The notes beneath the pieces are model-generated. The model was given only the letters and a program-made list of their open reading frames with translations. It had not been told where the DNA came from and did no database searches. Both the position numbers and the translations under genes were made by a program. From assembly GCA_028823185.1 (NCBI GenBank), contig JAPKBY010000033.1:1-10172 (forward strand): a DNA stretch of 10,172 bases, read 5' to 3'. Shown one piece after another: positions 1-6,795 of the stretch. Position 1 is the first letter of the stretch; each line of letters opens with the position of its first letter. This stretch comes from Planctomycetota bacterium (GTDB lineage Bacteria > Planctomycetota > UBA1135 > GCA-002686595).

Positions 1-2364
1 CCTCAACGAAGAGAGGCCTCCTCCACTTGCCTCGTAAACACCCTCGGGAATGATGATTTGCTCTCCTTTCCCGCTGCGGCGACACGCGTCCAAGATCGAC
101 GCGAGATCAGAGAAGTCACCTGCGGCGACTCTCAGCGGCTCATCGACGTCCTTCCGAGCTGCGAAGACCTTCACAGCGAGCGCTCGTCCCGCCTCCTGCC
201 GAGCTAGCGGAGCTCCGACTACATCTAGAGCCGCAGCTAAAAATGAAGCTGGCGCATCACCTCTCTCGTGATCATCGCTGAGCAGCGCCAAGACCAAACG
301 CGCACGCCTGACCGCAGCGTCCTCATCTAGGGCGCTCCCCCGAGAGGCTCGGAGATCCATCGCGACCTGAAAAGAAACGAGCACCTGCCACGCATCAAGG
401 CCTGCAGCCGCAGCAAAGAAAGAGTCAGCGAGAAGGCCGACATCGGGCGCTCCAAAAGCGTCCAGCTCCTCAGAGATCGCCGAGAGCGCCTCAGGATGAA
501 GCGTCGAGATCTGCCCTGGCTCCATTCTCCGCGTCGGCAGCGAGAGCGCGATCTCTGCCGCCTCGCGCACAAACCCCTCAGAGTCTGAATCAGCTAGGAG
601 CTCTAGGTGAGCACGAACGGACTCCGGATCAATCGCCTTAAACACAGCGAGGGCCCGCAGCGCAGGATCCGGATCTAAGAATCCCGGCAAGCGCTCTTCC
701 GTCAGACCGAGCTCGCTCGCCCTCTTCATGAGGACTTCGGGCAGATGCATCTCGACAGCCTCAGCGCTCTCTTCCGTCTCACCGAGGCCAGAGAGGAGCT
801 CTCGCGCCGCTGCCGCCTGCTCTGGATTGCTCGAAGAGACCACATCTAAGAGGAAGGGACGAGCGCGCGCTCCGATCACTGCGAGGACTTCTCGTGCGCG
901 CTGCCGACGCGAATAGTCAGGCTTCCCTAGCTCGTCCACGGCCTTTCGAATCCACTCTTCAGCTCCTCGCCCTCCATCATCTCCAAGCAAGAGGGAGACC
1001 GGAGCGCTGGGCGCTGAGAGCCGGTGACTCCCGATTCGAGCCCTCACCCGATACCGCCGAAGGCCCGCTTTTCCAGGATCGGGGTCAAGCAAAGACTCCG
1101 CCTCACTCAGCGTCCTCTCGGTCACGATGGACCACTCCTCCGAGAGATATCCTCGCTCTACCTCGAGGATCAAGCTCGGCTCACCGAGCCCCAAGCTCTC
1201 ATGCCCATTGAGCACGCTGCCCCTGACCTTGACCTCACCGCTAGCCAACCACTCCGCAGACTTCAGAGTCGGCGCTGGCAAGAGAACGCGCCCCCCGTCT
1301 AGATCCACGTTGATGCGTAGCTCTGCTTTTCCATCTTCAATCTTGCTCAAGCTGACGCGAGCGTAGATCCCCTCTGGTAAGTGCAAGGCGAGGTCTCGGC
1401 CTTCAGAGATGAAGTAGCGCTGAGGTCCATAGCCGGGCACATCATTCGATGGAACCTCCCACGCATCTCGACCCGATTGCGTGAGCGTTCGCATCTCAAC
1501 TCCAGCGCCAGGACTTATCTGCACACCTTTGGGGTTGATGAACTCGACCCTTAGATCACTCCTCGCGCCGTCGATCTCACCGCTGAGCGCGTTAACACCC
1601 ACGCCCTGAGGCGCTTCGATCAGCTCATCGAGCATGCCGCCAGCGACGGCCCTCACACGTGCACCCCAGCCGTTGCCGGCGAGGACGACTCTGTATTCAT
1701 AGACCACGTCAGGCTTTGCCTCTTCGTCCGTCCACGTCGACTCTAGCGAGACACCTGCTGAGCTCCACGCTGTGTTCACACCGGACGACAGCTCACGCCG
1801 CTCGACGAACCAGCGCGCTCCCTCTTCAGAGTGCTGCGGCCAGCTCAGCTCGATGCCCTCTCCTTCAGAGCTCCATGAGATCTCAGTCGGTATTCGAGAG
1901 AGCTCGATCTGATCTACATCACGATGCGCCCGCTCAAGAGAGATGCGCCTCGCTTCAACTTCGAGGGCGCGCAGATAACCCCACCCGAGCTCTCCCAACT
2001 CATAGGTCCACTCTGTATTTAGGAGCGCTGTATTTAGGAGCGCTGTATTTAGGAGCGCTGTATCTAGGAACACAGGCTCTCCGGGTCGGAGCTCACCGCC
2101 TTCACCGCGTGTGAGCACATCGCGCTCCGAGGCGCCAGGAGTGAGCATGAGGAGCGCGGGCCCCTGCAGTGAGTCACCGTCCCAGGTGAGCCATCTCAAA
2201 GGGTCCTGGGGAGCCTGATTCGAGACCATGCCCGTCGCCAGATCGAGGTAGAAGCCTACCGGCAGCTCCACATCGCCCCATGTCGAAGACTCAGACTCCT
2301 CTGCAGTTCCATCTCCCTGCAGGGCAAGGAGTACAGAGAGCAATATCGGGGCGTATAGCATCAT
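1..2364 (-). CDS. Large exported FnIII/HEAT-like multidomain protein, C-terminus beyond window
   Basis: I read this frame codon by codon from ATG 2364 to the left edge and found no stop; 788 residues are visible and the end is missing. An in-frame TAG lies directly before the ATG, so the start is firm to within one codon (two ATGs in a row, at 2364 and 2361). No clear SD is present. Residues 3-16 are hydrophobic, like a short signal peptide, but without a basic n-region. Residues 98-117 are a five-residue repeat (ALLNT three times after VFLDT). Residues about 159-241 resemble a fibronectin type III domain (IELSW, WFVERRE, VVYEYRVVLA). Residues about 468-640 are helical and HEAT-like, including a basic, arginine-rich helix pair near 480-495. 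The visible end (IIIPEGVYEASG) resembles the first rung of a right-handed beta-helix. I infer a surface or periplasmic protein; the specific function is unknown. Confidence 0.8.
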   Translation of the reverse strand, partial: MMLYAPILLSVLLALQGDGTAEESESSTWGDVELPVGFYLDLATGMVSNQAPQDPLRWLTWDGDSLQGPALLMLTPGASERDVLTRGEGGELRPGEPVFLDTALLNTALLNTALLNTEWTYELGELGWGYLRALEVEARRISLERAHRDVDQIELSRIPTEISWSSEGEGIELSWPQHSEEGARWFVERRELSSGVNTAWSSAGVSLESTWTDEEAKPDVVYEYRVVLAGNGWGARVRAVAGGMLDELIEAPQGVGVNALSGEIDGARSDLRVEFINPKGVQISPGAGVEMRTLTQSGRDAWEVPSNDVPGYGPQRYFISEGRDLALHLPEGIYARVSLSKIEDGKAELRINVDLDGGRVLLPAPTLKSAEWLASGEVKVRGSVLNGHESLGLGEPSLILEVERGYLSEEWSIVTERTLSEAESLLDPDPGKAGLRRYRVRARIGSHRLSAPSAPVSLLLGDDGGRGAEEWIRKAVDELGKPDYSRRQRAREVLAVIGARARPFLLDVVSSSNPEQAAAARELLSGLGETEESAEAVEMHLPEVLMKRASELGLTEERLPGFLDPDPALRALAVFKAIDPESVRAHLELLADSDSEGFVREAAEIALSLPTRRMEPGQISTLHPEALSAISEELDAFGAPDVGLLADSFFAAAAGLDAWQVLVSFQVAMDLRASRGSALDEDAAVRRARLVLALLSDDHERGDAPASFLAAALDVVGAPLARQEAGRALAVKVFAARKDVDEPLRVAAGDFSDLASILDACRRSGKGEQIIIPEGVYEASGGGLSSLR
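2014..2073. repeat. 15-bp tandem repeat, three exact copies plus one diverged
   Basis: The plus-strand unit TGTATTTAGGAGCGC occurs exactly at 2014-2028, 2029-2043 and 2044-2058. A diverged fourth copy follows at 2059-2073. The unit length is a multiple of three and lies inside the minus-strand gene, where each copy encodes ALLNT, so copy-number change would not break the frame. Confidence 0.95.
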
Positions 2365-2503
2365 CTAAAGCGAAGCGTCCGCTAAGTCTACCATCGGTCC
2401 CGAGGGCCGACTTCAAGCGCTGAAGAGGGGGCCCATTTTGAATCAAACGGGCTGGGACTACCGCCACGGAGAGATCGGCACTAGACTCCGTCCCGCAAAA
2501 CAT

Positions 2504-2579
2504 GGGGACGTGGCTCAGTTGGTAGAGCGTCGCGTTCGCAACGCGAAGGTCGTGGGTTCGACTCCCATCGTCTCCACCA
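2504..2579 (+). tRNA. tRNA-Ala, anticodon CGC
   Basis: This is a complete 76-nt cloverleaf with encoded CCA at 2577-2579. The acceptor stem GGGGACG pairs with CGTCTCC and includes the G3:U70 wobble that is the alanine identity element. The anticodon stem TCGCG/CGCGA encloses the loop TTCGCAA, giving anticodon CGC, which reads GCG codons. The T-arm has the TTCGA loop, and the discriminator is A73. It is transcribed away from the large exported-protein gene. I could not pick out a convincing -35/-10 pair upstream. Confidence 0.97.
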
Positions 2580-2583
2580 TGTA

Positions 2584-2633
2584 CGCCGCGGGTCGTGGGT
2601 CGCCGAGCCGATCAACACCCGCGGCGCTTTTTT
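2584..2633 (+). terminator. Intrinsic terminator of tRNA-Ala
   Basis: A perfect 10-bp GC-rich stem (CGCCGCGGGT at 2584-2593 with ACCCGCGGCG at 2617-2626) encloses a 23-nt loop and is followed by C and six T at 2628-2633. It begins five bases after the tRNA CCA end. The opposite strand has no T-tract, so it should act for the tRNA only, although the hairpin lies just downstream of the convergent rnd gene. Confidence 0.9.
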
Positions 2634-2653
2634 GCACCACGAGCTCGGAGAGC

Positions 2654-3880
2654 CTATCGCCTGCGGCGACGACCTGGTTTCCAACGACCGCTTGAGAGAT
2701 CTGCCTCGAAGTCACGGACCGTCGCAGCCAATGCTTCGCCATGAGTCTCAGCTTGCCAGGCTTGGATGCCCTCGATGTTTGCGACACCCTCTGAATCCGT
2801 TGGCTTTGCGAGCGCGATCCGGCCCATCGTGATGCGGTGCAAGACGAGCGAGGAGTCGTAGCCGACTCTATTCGCCTCCTTGCGCCTCCACATTTTGATC
2901 CGCTCATGAAGTTCAGAGCCAGCCTCATCGAGGTGAACCTCTCCATCCTTCATCGCCTTCGGCGGCATCTCGGTGATCGGATCCATCTCATCTGCCCTGT
3001 CGAGAGCGTCGAGGATGTCCTTGCCCATCTTGCGAATGATCCCCCATGAGACTCCGGGAACCTCCGCCAACTGCTTCTCGTTCTCGGGCTGTGCGCGAGC
3101 GATCTCAATGACAGCTTGGTTGTTTAGGATCCTGAAGCAGGCCTGATCTCTCTCTTTTGCTATGCCATCACGAAGGATGAAGAGCTCCCTCACTGCACAG
3201 CGATCTTCCGGTGAGAGCGCGCGAGCGCCCTTCAACTTGCCCCAGCCCTCTGGGTTGAACTTCGGCCAAGTCGTACGGATCGCTTCGAGTCGACGGTGCT
3301 CGCCCTCTAAAACGGGGAGCAGTCCGCGTCGCTCTAGCTCTGGGACCTGCGCGCTGCGCAGCTCGGAGAGGAAGCGCGTATCGAGTCGTGCATATGCGAT
3401 CTGCTTCTCTGTGAGAGGCCGCTTGCCCCAGTCCGATCGCTGGAGGCTCTTGTCTAGCTCGAGACCAAAGCGCTCCGCGATCACGGTCCCTAGACCAGGC
3501 GCCTCGTTCCCCAGCGTGGCTTCGGCAGCGCGAGTGTCATAGATGTTCTCCATCGTGAACTCATACTGCCGCTGAAAAAGGAGGAAGTCGTACTCCCCAT
3601 CGTGGAAGAGCTTGCACTTGCTCGGGTCTGCCAAGAGGTCGCCGATCTTGTCGATGCTGAAACCAGCCAAGGGATCGACTAGCCAGTCCTTACCCTTCGC
3701 AGAGACTTGGATCAGACAGATCTTCTCTCGATAGCTGTAGAAGCTGTCCGCTTCTGTGTCGACCGCGACCTCGTCAACATCTTTGAGCTCCTCATAGAGC
3801 TCATTCATAGCTGCAGCCGTGTCTACATAACCCGGCTCAGGGAGCTCATTGATATCGATTTGACGCGAAGGAGTGGTCAT
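2654..3880 (-). CDS. rnd: Ribonuclease D
   Basis: This is a 3'-to-5' exoribonuclease of the DEDDy family that trims tRNA precursors and other small RNAs at their 3' ends. The exonuclease domain spans about residues 18-200. Motif I is D41-T-E43, motif II lies around HDGEYD with D98, and motif III is Y163xxxD167 (YARLD). The RNase D signature LQRSDWGKRPL is at about 146-156. An HRDC domain follows at about 222-298 and a further helical C-terminal region ends in five arginines. The 408-residue length is somewhat longer than the roughly 375 of E. coli RNase D. I chose ATG 3880 over a TTG two codons upstream because GGGAGG (3889-3894) lies 8 nt before it. The gene follows tRNA-Asp by 44 nt on the same strand, and its leader can fold over this ribosome-binding site. 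Confidence 0.95.
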   Translation of the reverse strand: MTTPSRQIDINELPEPGYVDTAAAMNELYEELKDVDEVAVDTEADSFYSYREKICLIQVSAKGKDWLVDPLAGFSIDKIGDLLADPSKCKLFHDGEYDFLLFQRQYEFTMENIYDTRAAEATLGNEAPGLGTVIAERFGLELDKSLQRSDWGKRPLTEKQIAYARLDTRFLSELRSAQVPELERRGLLPVLEGEHRRLEAIRTTWPKFNPEGWGKLKGARALSPEDRCAVRELFILRDGIAKERDQACFRILNNQAVIEIARAQPENEKQLAEVPGVSWGIIRKMGKDILDALDRADEMDPITEMPPKAMKDGEVHLDEAGSELHERIKMWRRKEANRVGYDSSLVLHRITMGRIALAKPTDSEGVANIEGIQAWQAETHGEALAATVRDFEADLSSGRWKPGRRRRR

Positions 3881-3916
3881 AAACAAAACCTCCCGTCGGG
3901 AGAGGACAGGAGGCTT
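3881..3916 (-). promoter_or_regulatory. Foldable leader between tRNA-Asp and rnd (terminator-like / SD-sequestering)
   Basis: Read on the minus strand, CTCCC-GAC-GGGAG (3902-3890) forms a 5-bp hairpin followed by TTTTGTTT, which resembles an intrinsic terminator. Its 3' arm is the rnd Shine-Dalgarno. A competing 8-bp pairing, including one G-U, joins AAGCCTCC (3916-3909) with GGAGGTTT (3893-3886) and also hides the SD. The pairings are seen directly; their use as a terminator of tRNA-Asp, a translational switch for rnd, or both, is inference. The short stem makes a strong terminator unlikely. Confidence 0.45.
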
Positions 3917-3924
3917 AGGCGGGA

Positions 3925-4001
3925 TGGCGAGGATGACGGGACTTGAACCCGCAACCTCCGGCGTGACAGGCCGGCACTCTAACCAATTGAGCTACATCCC
4001 C
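3925..4001 (-). tRNA. tRNA-Asp, anticodon GTC
   Basis: This is a 77-nt cloverleaf with encoded CCA (minus-strand end at 3925). The acceptor stem GGGGATG pairs with CATCCTC, with one G-U pair. The anticodon stem CCGGC/GCCGG closes the loop CTGTCAC, giving GTC. The discriminator is G73, as expected for aspartate. The D-arm (GTAGCTCAATTGGTTAGAG) and T-loop (TTCAAGT) are standard. It sits between mazG and rnd on the same strand and has its own promoter. Confidence 0.97.
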
Positions 4002-4015
4002 GCTGTGAGCGCGGA

Positions 4016-4043
4016 ATTGTAGCGGCACCCTCTCTCCTGTCCA
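4016..4043 (-). promoter_or_regulatory. Sigma70-type promoter for tRNA-Asp
   Basis: On the minus strand, TGGACA (4043-4038; five of six match TTGACA) is separated by 16 nt from TACAAT (4021-4016; five of six match TATAAT). The expected transcription start near 4009 would leave a leader of about eight bases before the tRNA, typical of tRNA promoters. It lies in the 62-bp gap after mazG, so the tRNA need not depend on read-through from queC-mazG. Confidence 0.6.
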
Positions 4044-4063
4044 GTCTGAGGTTCAACTACCGC

Positions 4064-4888
4064 TCAGCCTGAGGCCTTCGCTACTTCCCATGCAGCTAGG
4101 AGTTCAGCCAAGGGACGGCCTGTCACCCCTCCCTTGCCGAGGGAGCTCTCCATGCTCCTAAAGCGCCCTTCAAAGCGCCGAACTGCCTCTCTACAAGCTC
4201 CCTCGGGGTCAACACCGAGATATCTGCCCAGATGAGCGCCTGCGAGGAGGACATCCCCGAGCTCCGCGATCACCCTGGCCTCATGCTCACCCTCGAGGTC
4301 AGCCTCTCCCGAGACTCCCTCTAGCTCAGCCTCAAGTTCAGCGACCTCTTCCTTCAATTTCGCGAGGGCTCCACGAGCGTCTTCCCAAGCAAAGCCTGCG
4401 GCGGCGGCCTTCTCACATGTGCGTCTTGCCCGCTGAAGCGCAGGCAGACCCTTGGGGACTCCCGCGAGCGCGCTGGAGTCTTCAGCCTTCTCCTCGCGCT
4501 CAACCTTCTTGATCGCCTCCCAGCGTCCGACGACCTCATCAGCATCCGTGATCTGCTCTTCACCAAAGACATGCGGGTGTCTCCTCACCAGCTTCTCAGC
4601 GATCGCTCGAGAGGCATCACCGAGGTCAAAGCGCCCAGCCTCTTCCGCGATCCGGCAGATCATGGCTACGACCATCATCACATCGCCAGCCTCCTCAATC
4701 ACATCTCGATCAGAGCCACACTCGACCGCCTCCAAGAGCTCATAGGCCTCTTCGATCAGATGAGGAGCCATCGTCTCAACGGTCTGCTTGCGATCCCATG
4801 GACATCCGTCCGGAGCGCGCAGTCGATCTACGATCCCGAGCATCCGGTCAAAAGATTCAATCCGCGTCTCTTCACTAGGCTCACTCAT
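4064..4888 (-). CDS. mazG: Nucleoside triphosphate pyrophosphohydrolase MazG
   Basis: MazG hydrolyses (d)NTPs to the monophosphate and pyrophosphate, cleaning aberrant nucleotides from the pool, and in E. coli it affects ppGpp levels. The 274-residue protein matches the family length (about 263). The signature CPWDRKQT is at 29-36. The N-terminal MazG domain has E46-E47-x2-E50 and E66-x2-D69 (EExxE...ExxD), which bind Mg. A second MazG-type repeat occupies the C-terminal half (KEEVAELEAEL, then AELGDVLLAG). The start at ATG 4888 is fixed by an AGGAGG (4895-4900) six bases upstream; longer in-frame starts lie deep inside queC. It overlaps the queC stop by 8 nt (ATGAGTGA), which suggests translational coupling. 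Confidence 0.95.
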   Translation of the reverse strand: MSEPSEETRIESFDRMLGIVDRLRAPDGCPWDRKQTVETMAPHLIEEAYELLEAVECGSDRDVIEEAGDVMMVVAMICRIAEEAGRFDLGDASRAIAEKLVRRHPHVFGEEQITDADEVVGRWEAIKKVEREEKAEDSSALAGVPKGLPALQRARRTCEKAAAAGFAWEDARGALAKLKEEVAELEAELEGVSGEADLEGEHEARVIAELGDVLLAGAHLGRYLGVDPEGACREAVRRFEGRFRSMESSLGKGGVTGRPLAELLAAWEVAKASG

Positions 4889-5612
4889 CACCGGCCTCCT
4901 CAGCTGCGTATGCGATCGGGTCTTCGAGCTCAGCCTCCTTGAAGCCAGCCAGGCGCAAGATGCACGCATCGCAACGTCCGCAAGCGAGCACGCTCTCTCC
5001 GTCGACCACTGGGTCATAACAGGTGTGGGTCAGGCCAAAGTCCACGTTCAGCTCCGCTCCTCTCTTAACGATCTCTGACTTGGTCATCTCCAAGAGCGGG
5101 GCGTTGACTCTAAAGCTCGCGCCGCCATCAGCTCCAGCGACCGTGGCGACCTTAGCCAACTCCTCGAAGGCCTTCAGGAAGGCGGGGCGACAATCGGGAT
5201 AACCTGAATAGTCCACGGCGTTCACTCCACAGAAGATGTCACGCGCTCGGAGGACCTCAGCCCACCCTAAGGCGACAGAGAGGAAGACCGAGTTCCGCGC
5301 TGGGACATAGGTGACCGGGACGCCTTCACCAATCTGAGCCTCAGGCCGATCCTTGGGCACATCGATCTCATCCGTCAGCGCCGATCCTCCGATCTCCGAG
5401 AGGTCGACGGTGATGATGCGGTGCTCGACAGCCTCGAGCGCCGCTGCCACACGAGCCGCTGCTTCGAGCTCCACCTCATGTCGCTGTCCATAGCGCACGC
5501 TGAGCGCATAAGTATCAAAGCCCGCTTCACGTGCTTCGGCGAGGGTTACAGCAGAGTCCATCCCCCCTGAGAGGAGACAGACTGCCTTAGGTCGATCATT
5601 CGGAGGCGTCAT
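4881..5612 (-). CDS. queC: 7-cyano-7-deazaguanine (preQ0) synthase QueC
   Basis: QueC converts 7-carboxy-7-deazaguanine to preQ0 using ATP and ammonia, in the pathway to queuosine in tRNA (and to 7-deazaguanine bases in some DNAs). The 243-residue protein begins with the PP-loop SGGMDS at 15-20. It ends with the zinc site made of C198, C211, C214 and C217 (CGRCDAC). Internal family stretches include YVPARNSVFLSVA, SGYPDCRPAF and PLLEMTKSEIV. The start is ATG 5612, with no convincing SD. No other queuosine genes (queD, queE, folE) are visible nearby. The gene overlaps mazG at its end. Confidence 0.96.
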   Translation of the reverse strand: MTPPNDRPKAVCLLSGGMDSAVTLAEAREAGFDTYALSVRYGQRHEVELEAAARVAAALEAVEHRIITVDLSEIGGSALTDEIDVPKDRPEAQIGEGVPVTYVPARNSVFLSVALGWAEVLRARDIFCGVNAVDYSGYPDCRPAFLKAFEELAKVATVAGADGGASFRVNAPLLEMTKSEIVKRGAELNVDFGLTHTCYDPVVDGESVLACGRCDACILRLAGFKEAELEDPIAYAAEEAGDE

Positions 5613-5628
5613 GCCCGCAGCATAAGGC

Positions 5629-5795
5629 TCAGTCGGCAGCAGCCCCCTTTGAATCCCCAGTCTGCTTGGCCTCGAGCTCTTTTCGAAGGCGGTTCAACTC
5701 ATCAATCTCGACGAGCTGGCGCGCGACCTTCTCAACCCCGGGTGGACCGCGCGGTAGTCGAGATCCTCTATACCCACTTCTATTGAGGCTAAATC
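5629..5795 (-). pseudogene. Remnant of a second secretin-N-domain gene (deleted and frameshifted)
   Basis: No intact gene fits the 248 bp between queC and the lipoprotein gene. One minus-strand frame reads VGIEDLDYRAVHPG, closely matching VGVEELDYVALHPS of the neighbouring gene (nine of 14 identical). A second frame, overlapping the end of this match, reads VEKVARQLVEIDE, resembling VESIARMLLETNE of the same neighbour, and continues through a charged, coiled-coil-like tail to a TGA at 5629-5631. In the neighbour the two matching segments are about 50 residues apart, so the remnant would have lost that stretch and shifted frame. The order and orientation are the same. I see the similarity directly; origin by tandem duplication and decay is inference. 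Confidence 0.5.
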
Positions 5796-5860
5796 AAAAT
5801 CTAAGCAAGCCTGAAGAGAGAGCGCACAGGAGCCATTTGGCCGTCCGCGCAGACTGTGGA

Positions 5861-6580
5861 TCAACAATCCTCAGCAGCGCTCTGATCCCCACTCGACCCA
5901 GCGCTGACCTCCACGGAGCTCTCGGCGGCGCGCTCGTTCGTCTCAAGGAGCATCCGCGCGATGGACTCGACCTCTCTCCCGACTCCTCGAAGGACGAGGG
6001 AATGAGAGTCGAAAGGGACGAGCTGCAAGTTGGAGTGGTCGCGTCCAAGACCTCGCATTTGGTTGGAGAGGGTCCGTGTGTCCAGGTTCGAGAGCCCCAA
6101 ACTCATCTCGAAGAGGAAGCTCGGGTGGAGAGCGACGTAGTCGAGCTCCTCCACGCCCACGCTGCTGTATTTCCAGCGGTACATCTTACTGTTGTCTTCG
6201 GTCATGTGAACCGCCACGAGCCTCGCGTCGCCCATGTGCAAGGCCGAGAGACAGAGTCCACCCTGAGTGATAGCGTGCTCAACGATCGTCCAAGCCTCAC
6301 TGGCGGGGATGGTGAAGTCCCCATGGAATCCGGACGGAGAGCTCTTGAGCTTGATCATCGACTCAGAATCCGCGAGGAGCTCGACGCCGCTAGCCTCTGT
6401 GACGGCCGAGAGCACATCGAAGAGTGACAAGGGCTCATCACCTCTTGCAGAGATCGTGATGTCCTTGGTCGCGGGCGGGATCGGACTGCTCGGGGCCTCC
6501 ATCGCCTTGAAAGACGAGGACGAGGGGACGACGAGACAGCTCGTCAGAAAGGCGGCGGATAGGATATGGGAGAGGTTCAT
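5861..6580 (-). CDS. Secretin N0/STN-N1-like protein, possible lipoprotein
   Basis: The 239-residue protein starts at ATG 6580 with GGAG six bases upstream. Its first residues (MNLSHILSAAFLTSC) end in LTSC, which fits a lipobox with C15 as the lipidated residue, though the n-region lacks a basic residue. Residues about 41-124 look like an STN/secretin N0 domain (SLFDVLSAVTEASGVELLAD, later an amphipathic helix and a strand ending LVAVHM). Residues about 144-216 look like a secretin N1-type fold (VGVEELDYVALHPSF, then HSLVLRGVGREVESIARMLLE). There is no secretin pore domain, so it is not a full GspD/PilQ. It could be a periplasmic accessory of a secretion or pilus system, or an independent use of the fold. 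The tail (217-239) is low-complexity and acidic. Confidence 0.65.
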   Translation of the reverse strand: MNLSHILSAAFLTSCLVVPSSSSFKAMEAPSSPIPPATKDITISARGDEPLSLFDVLSAVTEASGVELLADSESMIKLKSSPSGFHGDFTIPASEAWTIVEHAITQGGLCLSALHMGDARLVAVHMTEDNSKMYRWKYSSVGVEELDYVALHPSFLFEMSLGLSNLDTRTLSNQMRGLGRDHSNLQLVPFDSHSLVLRGVGREVESIARMLLETNERAAESSVEVSAGSSGDQSAAEDC

Positions 6581-6677
6581 GATGGGCTCCATAGAGTTAG
6601 ACGGAATGAGAGCCAGGGACCTCGATGCTGTTGACATGGACGCCAGGCGAGGTTCTTTCTTCCCTCGTCTTTCCGAG

Positions 6678-6706
6678 TTGTGGGCAGACGGCAACAGCCC
6701 TAAATT
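6678..6706 (+). promoter_or_regulatory. Candidate mrp promoter in the divergent intergenic region
   Basis: TTGTGG (6678-6683) and TAAATT (6701-6706) are 17 bp apart, giving a plausible but imperfect sigma70 pair (three and four matches). The expected leader to ATG 6796 is about 80 nt. The 215-bp region must also hold the promoter of the divergent lipoprotein gene, which I could not identify. Confidence 0.25.
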
Positions 6707-6795
6707 AGTCGGGCGTATTTCCGAGCGAGCCTCGTATGAGATCGGTCTCGGACCCCTCAGCCCACGCACCAAGCCCCCAAGCAGATCCAACAAAC

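Noticed and set aside
2014..2073. CRISPR-like array
   Set aside because: The units are 15 bp, directly adjacent without spacers, and translate in frame within a gene.
1659..2114. Plus-strand open frame of 151 codons with a repeated LGALY
   Set aside because: It lies opposite the large uninterrupted minus-strand frame; the repeat is the 15-bp DNA repeat read on the wrong strand.
2438..2487. Promoter for tRNA-Ala using TTGAAT (2438) or TAGACT (2482)
   Set aside because: The two hexamers are 38 bp apart and neither has a partner at the proper spacing.
4889..5017. Longer mazG start inside queC
   Set aside because: It would overlap queC by over 130 nt, while ATG 4888 has an ideal AGGAGG six bases upstream.
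5666..6427. Plus-strand open frame of 253 codons opposite the secretin-like gene
   Set aside because: It is the antisense of a gene with recognisable domain patterns and an SD, and it shows no protein-like motifs of its own.
6581..6793. N-terminal extension of the secretin-like gene from a far upstream start
   Set aside because: The extra 71 residues are low-complexity, would hide the signal peptide and would run almost to the mrp start; ATG 6580 has an SD and a lipobox-like segment.
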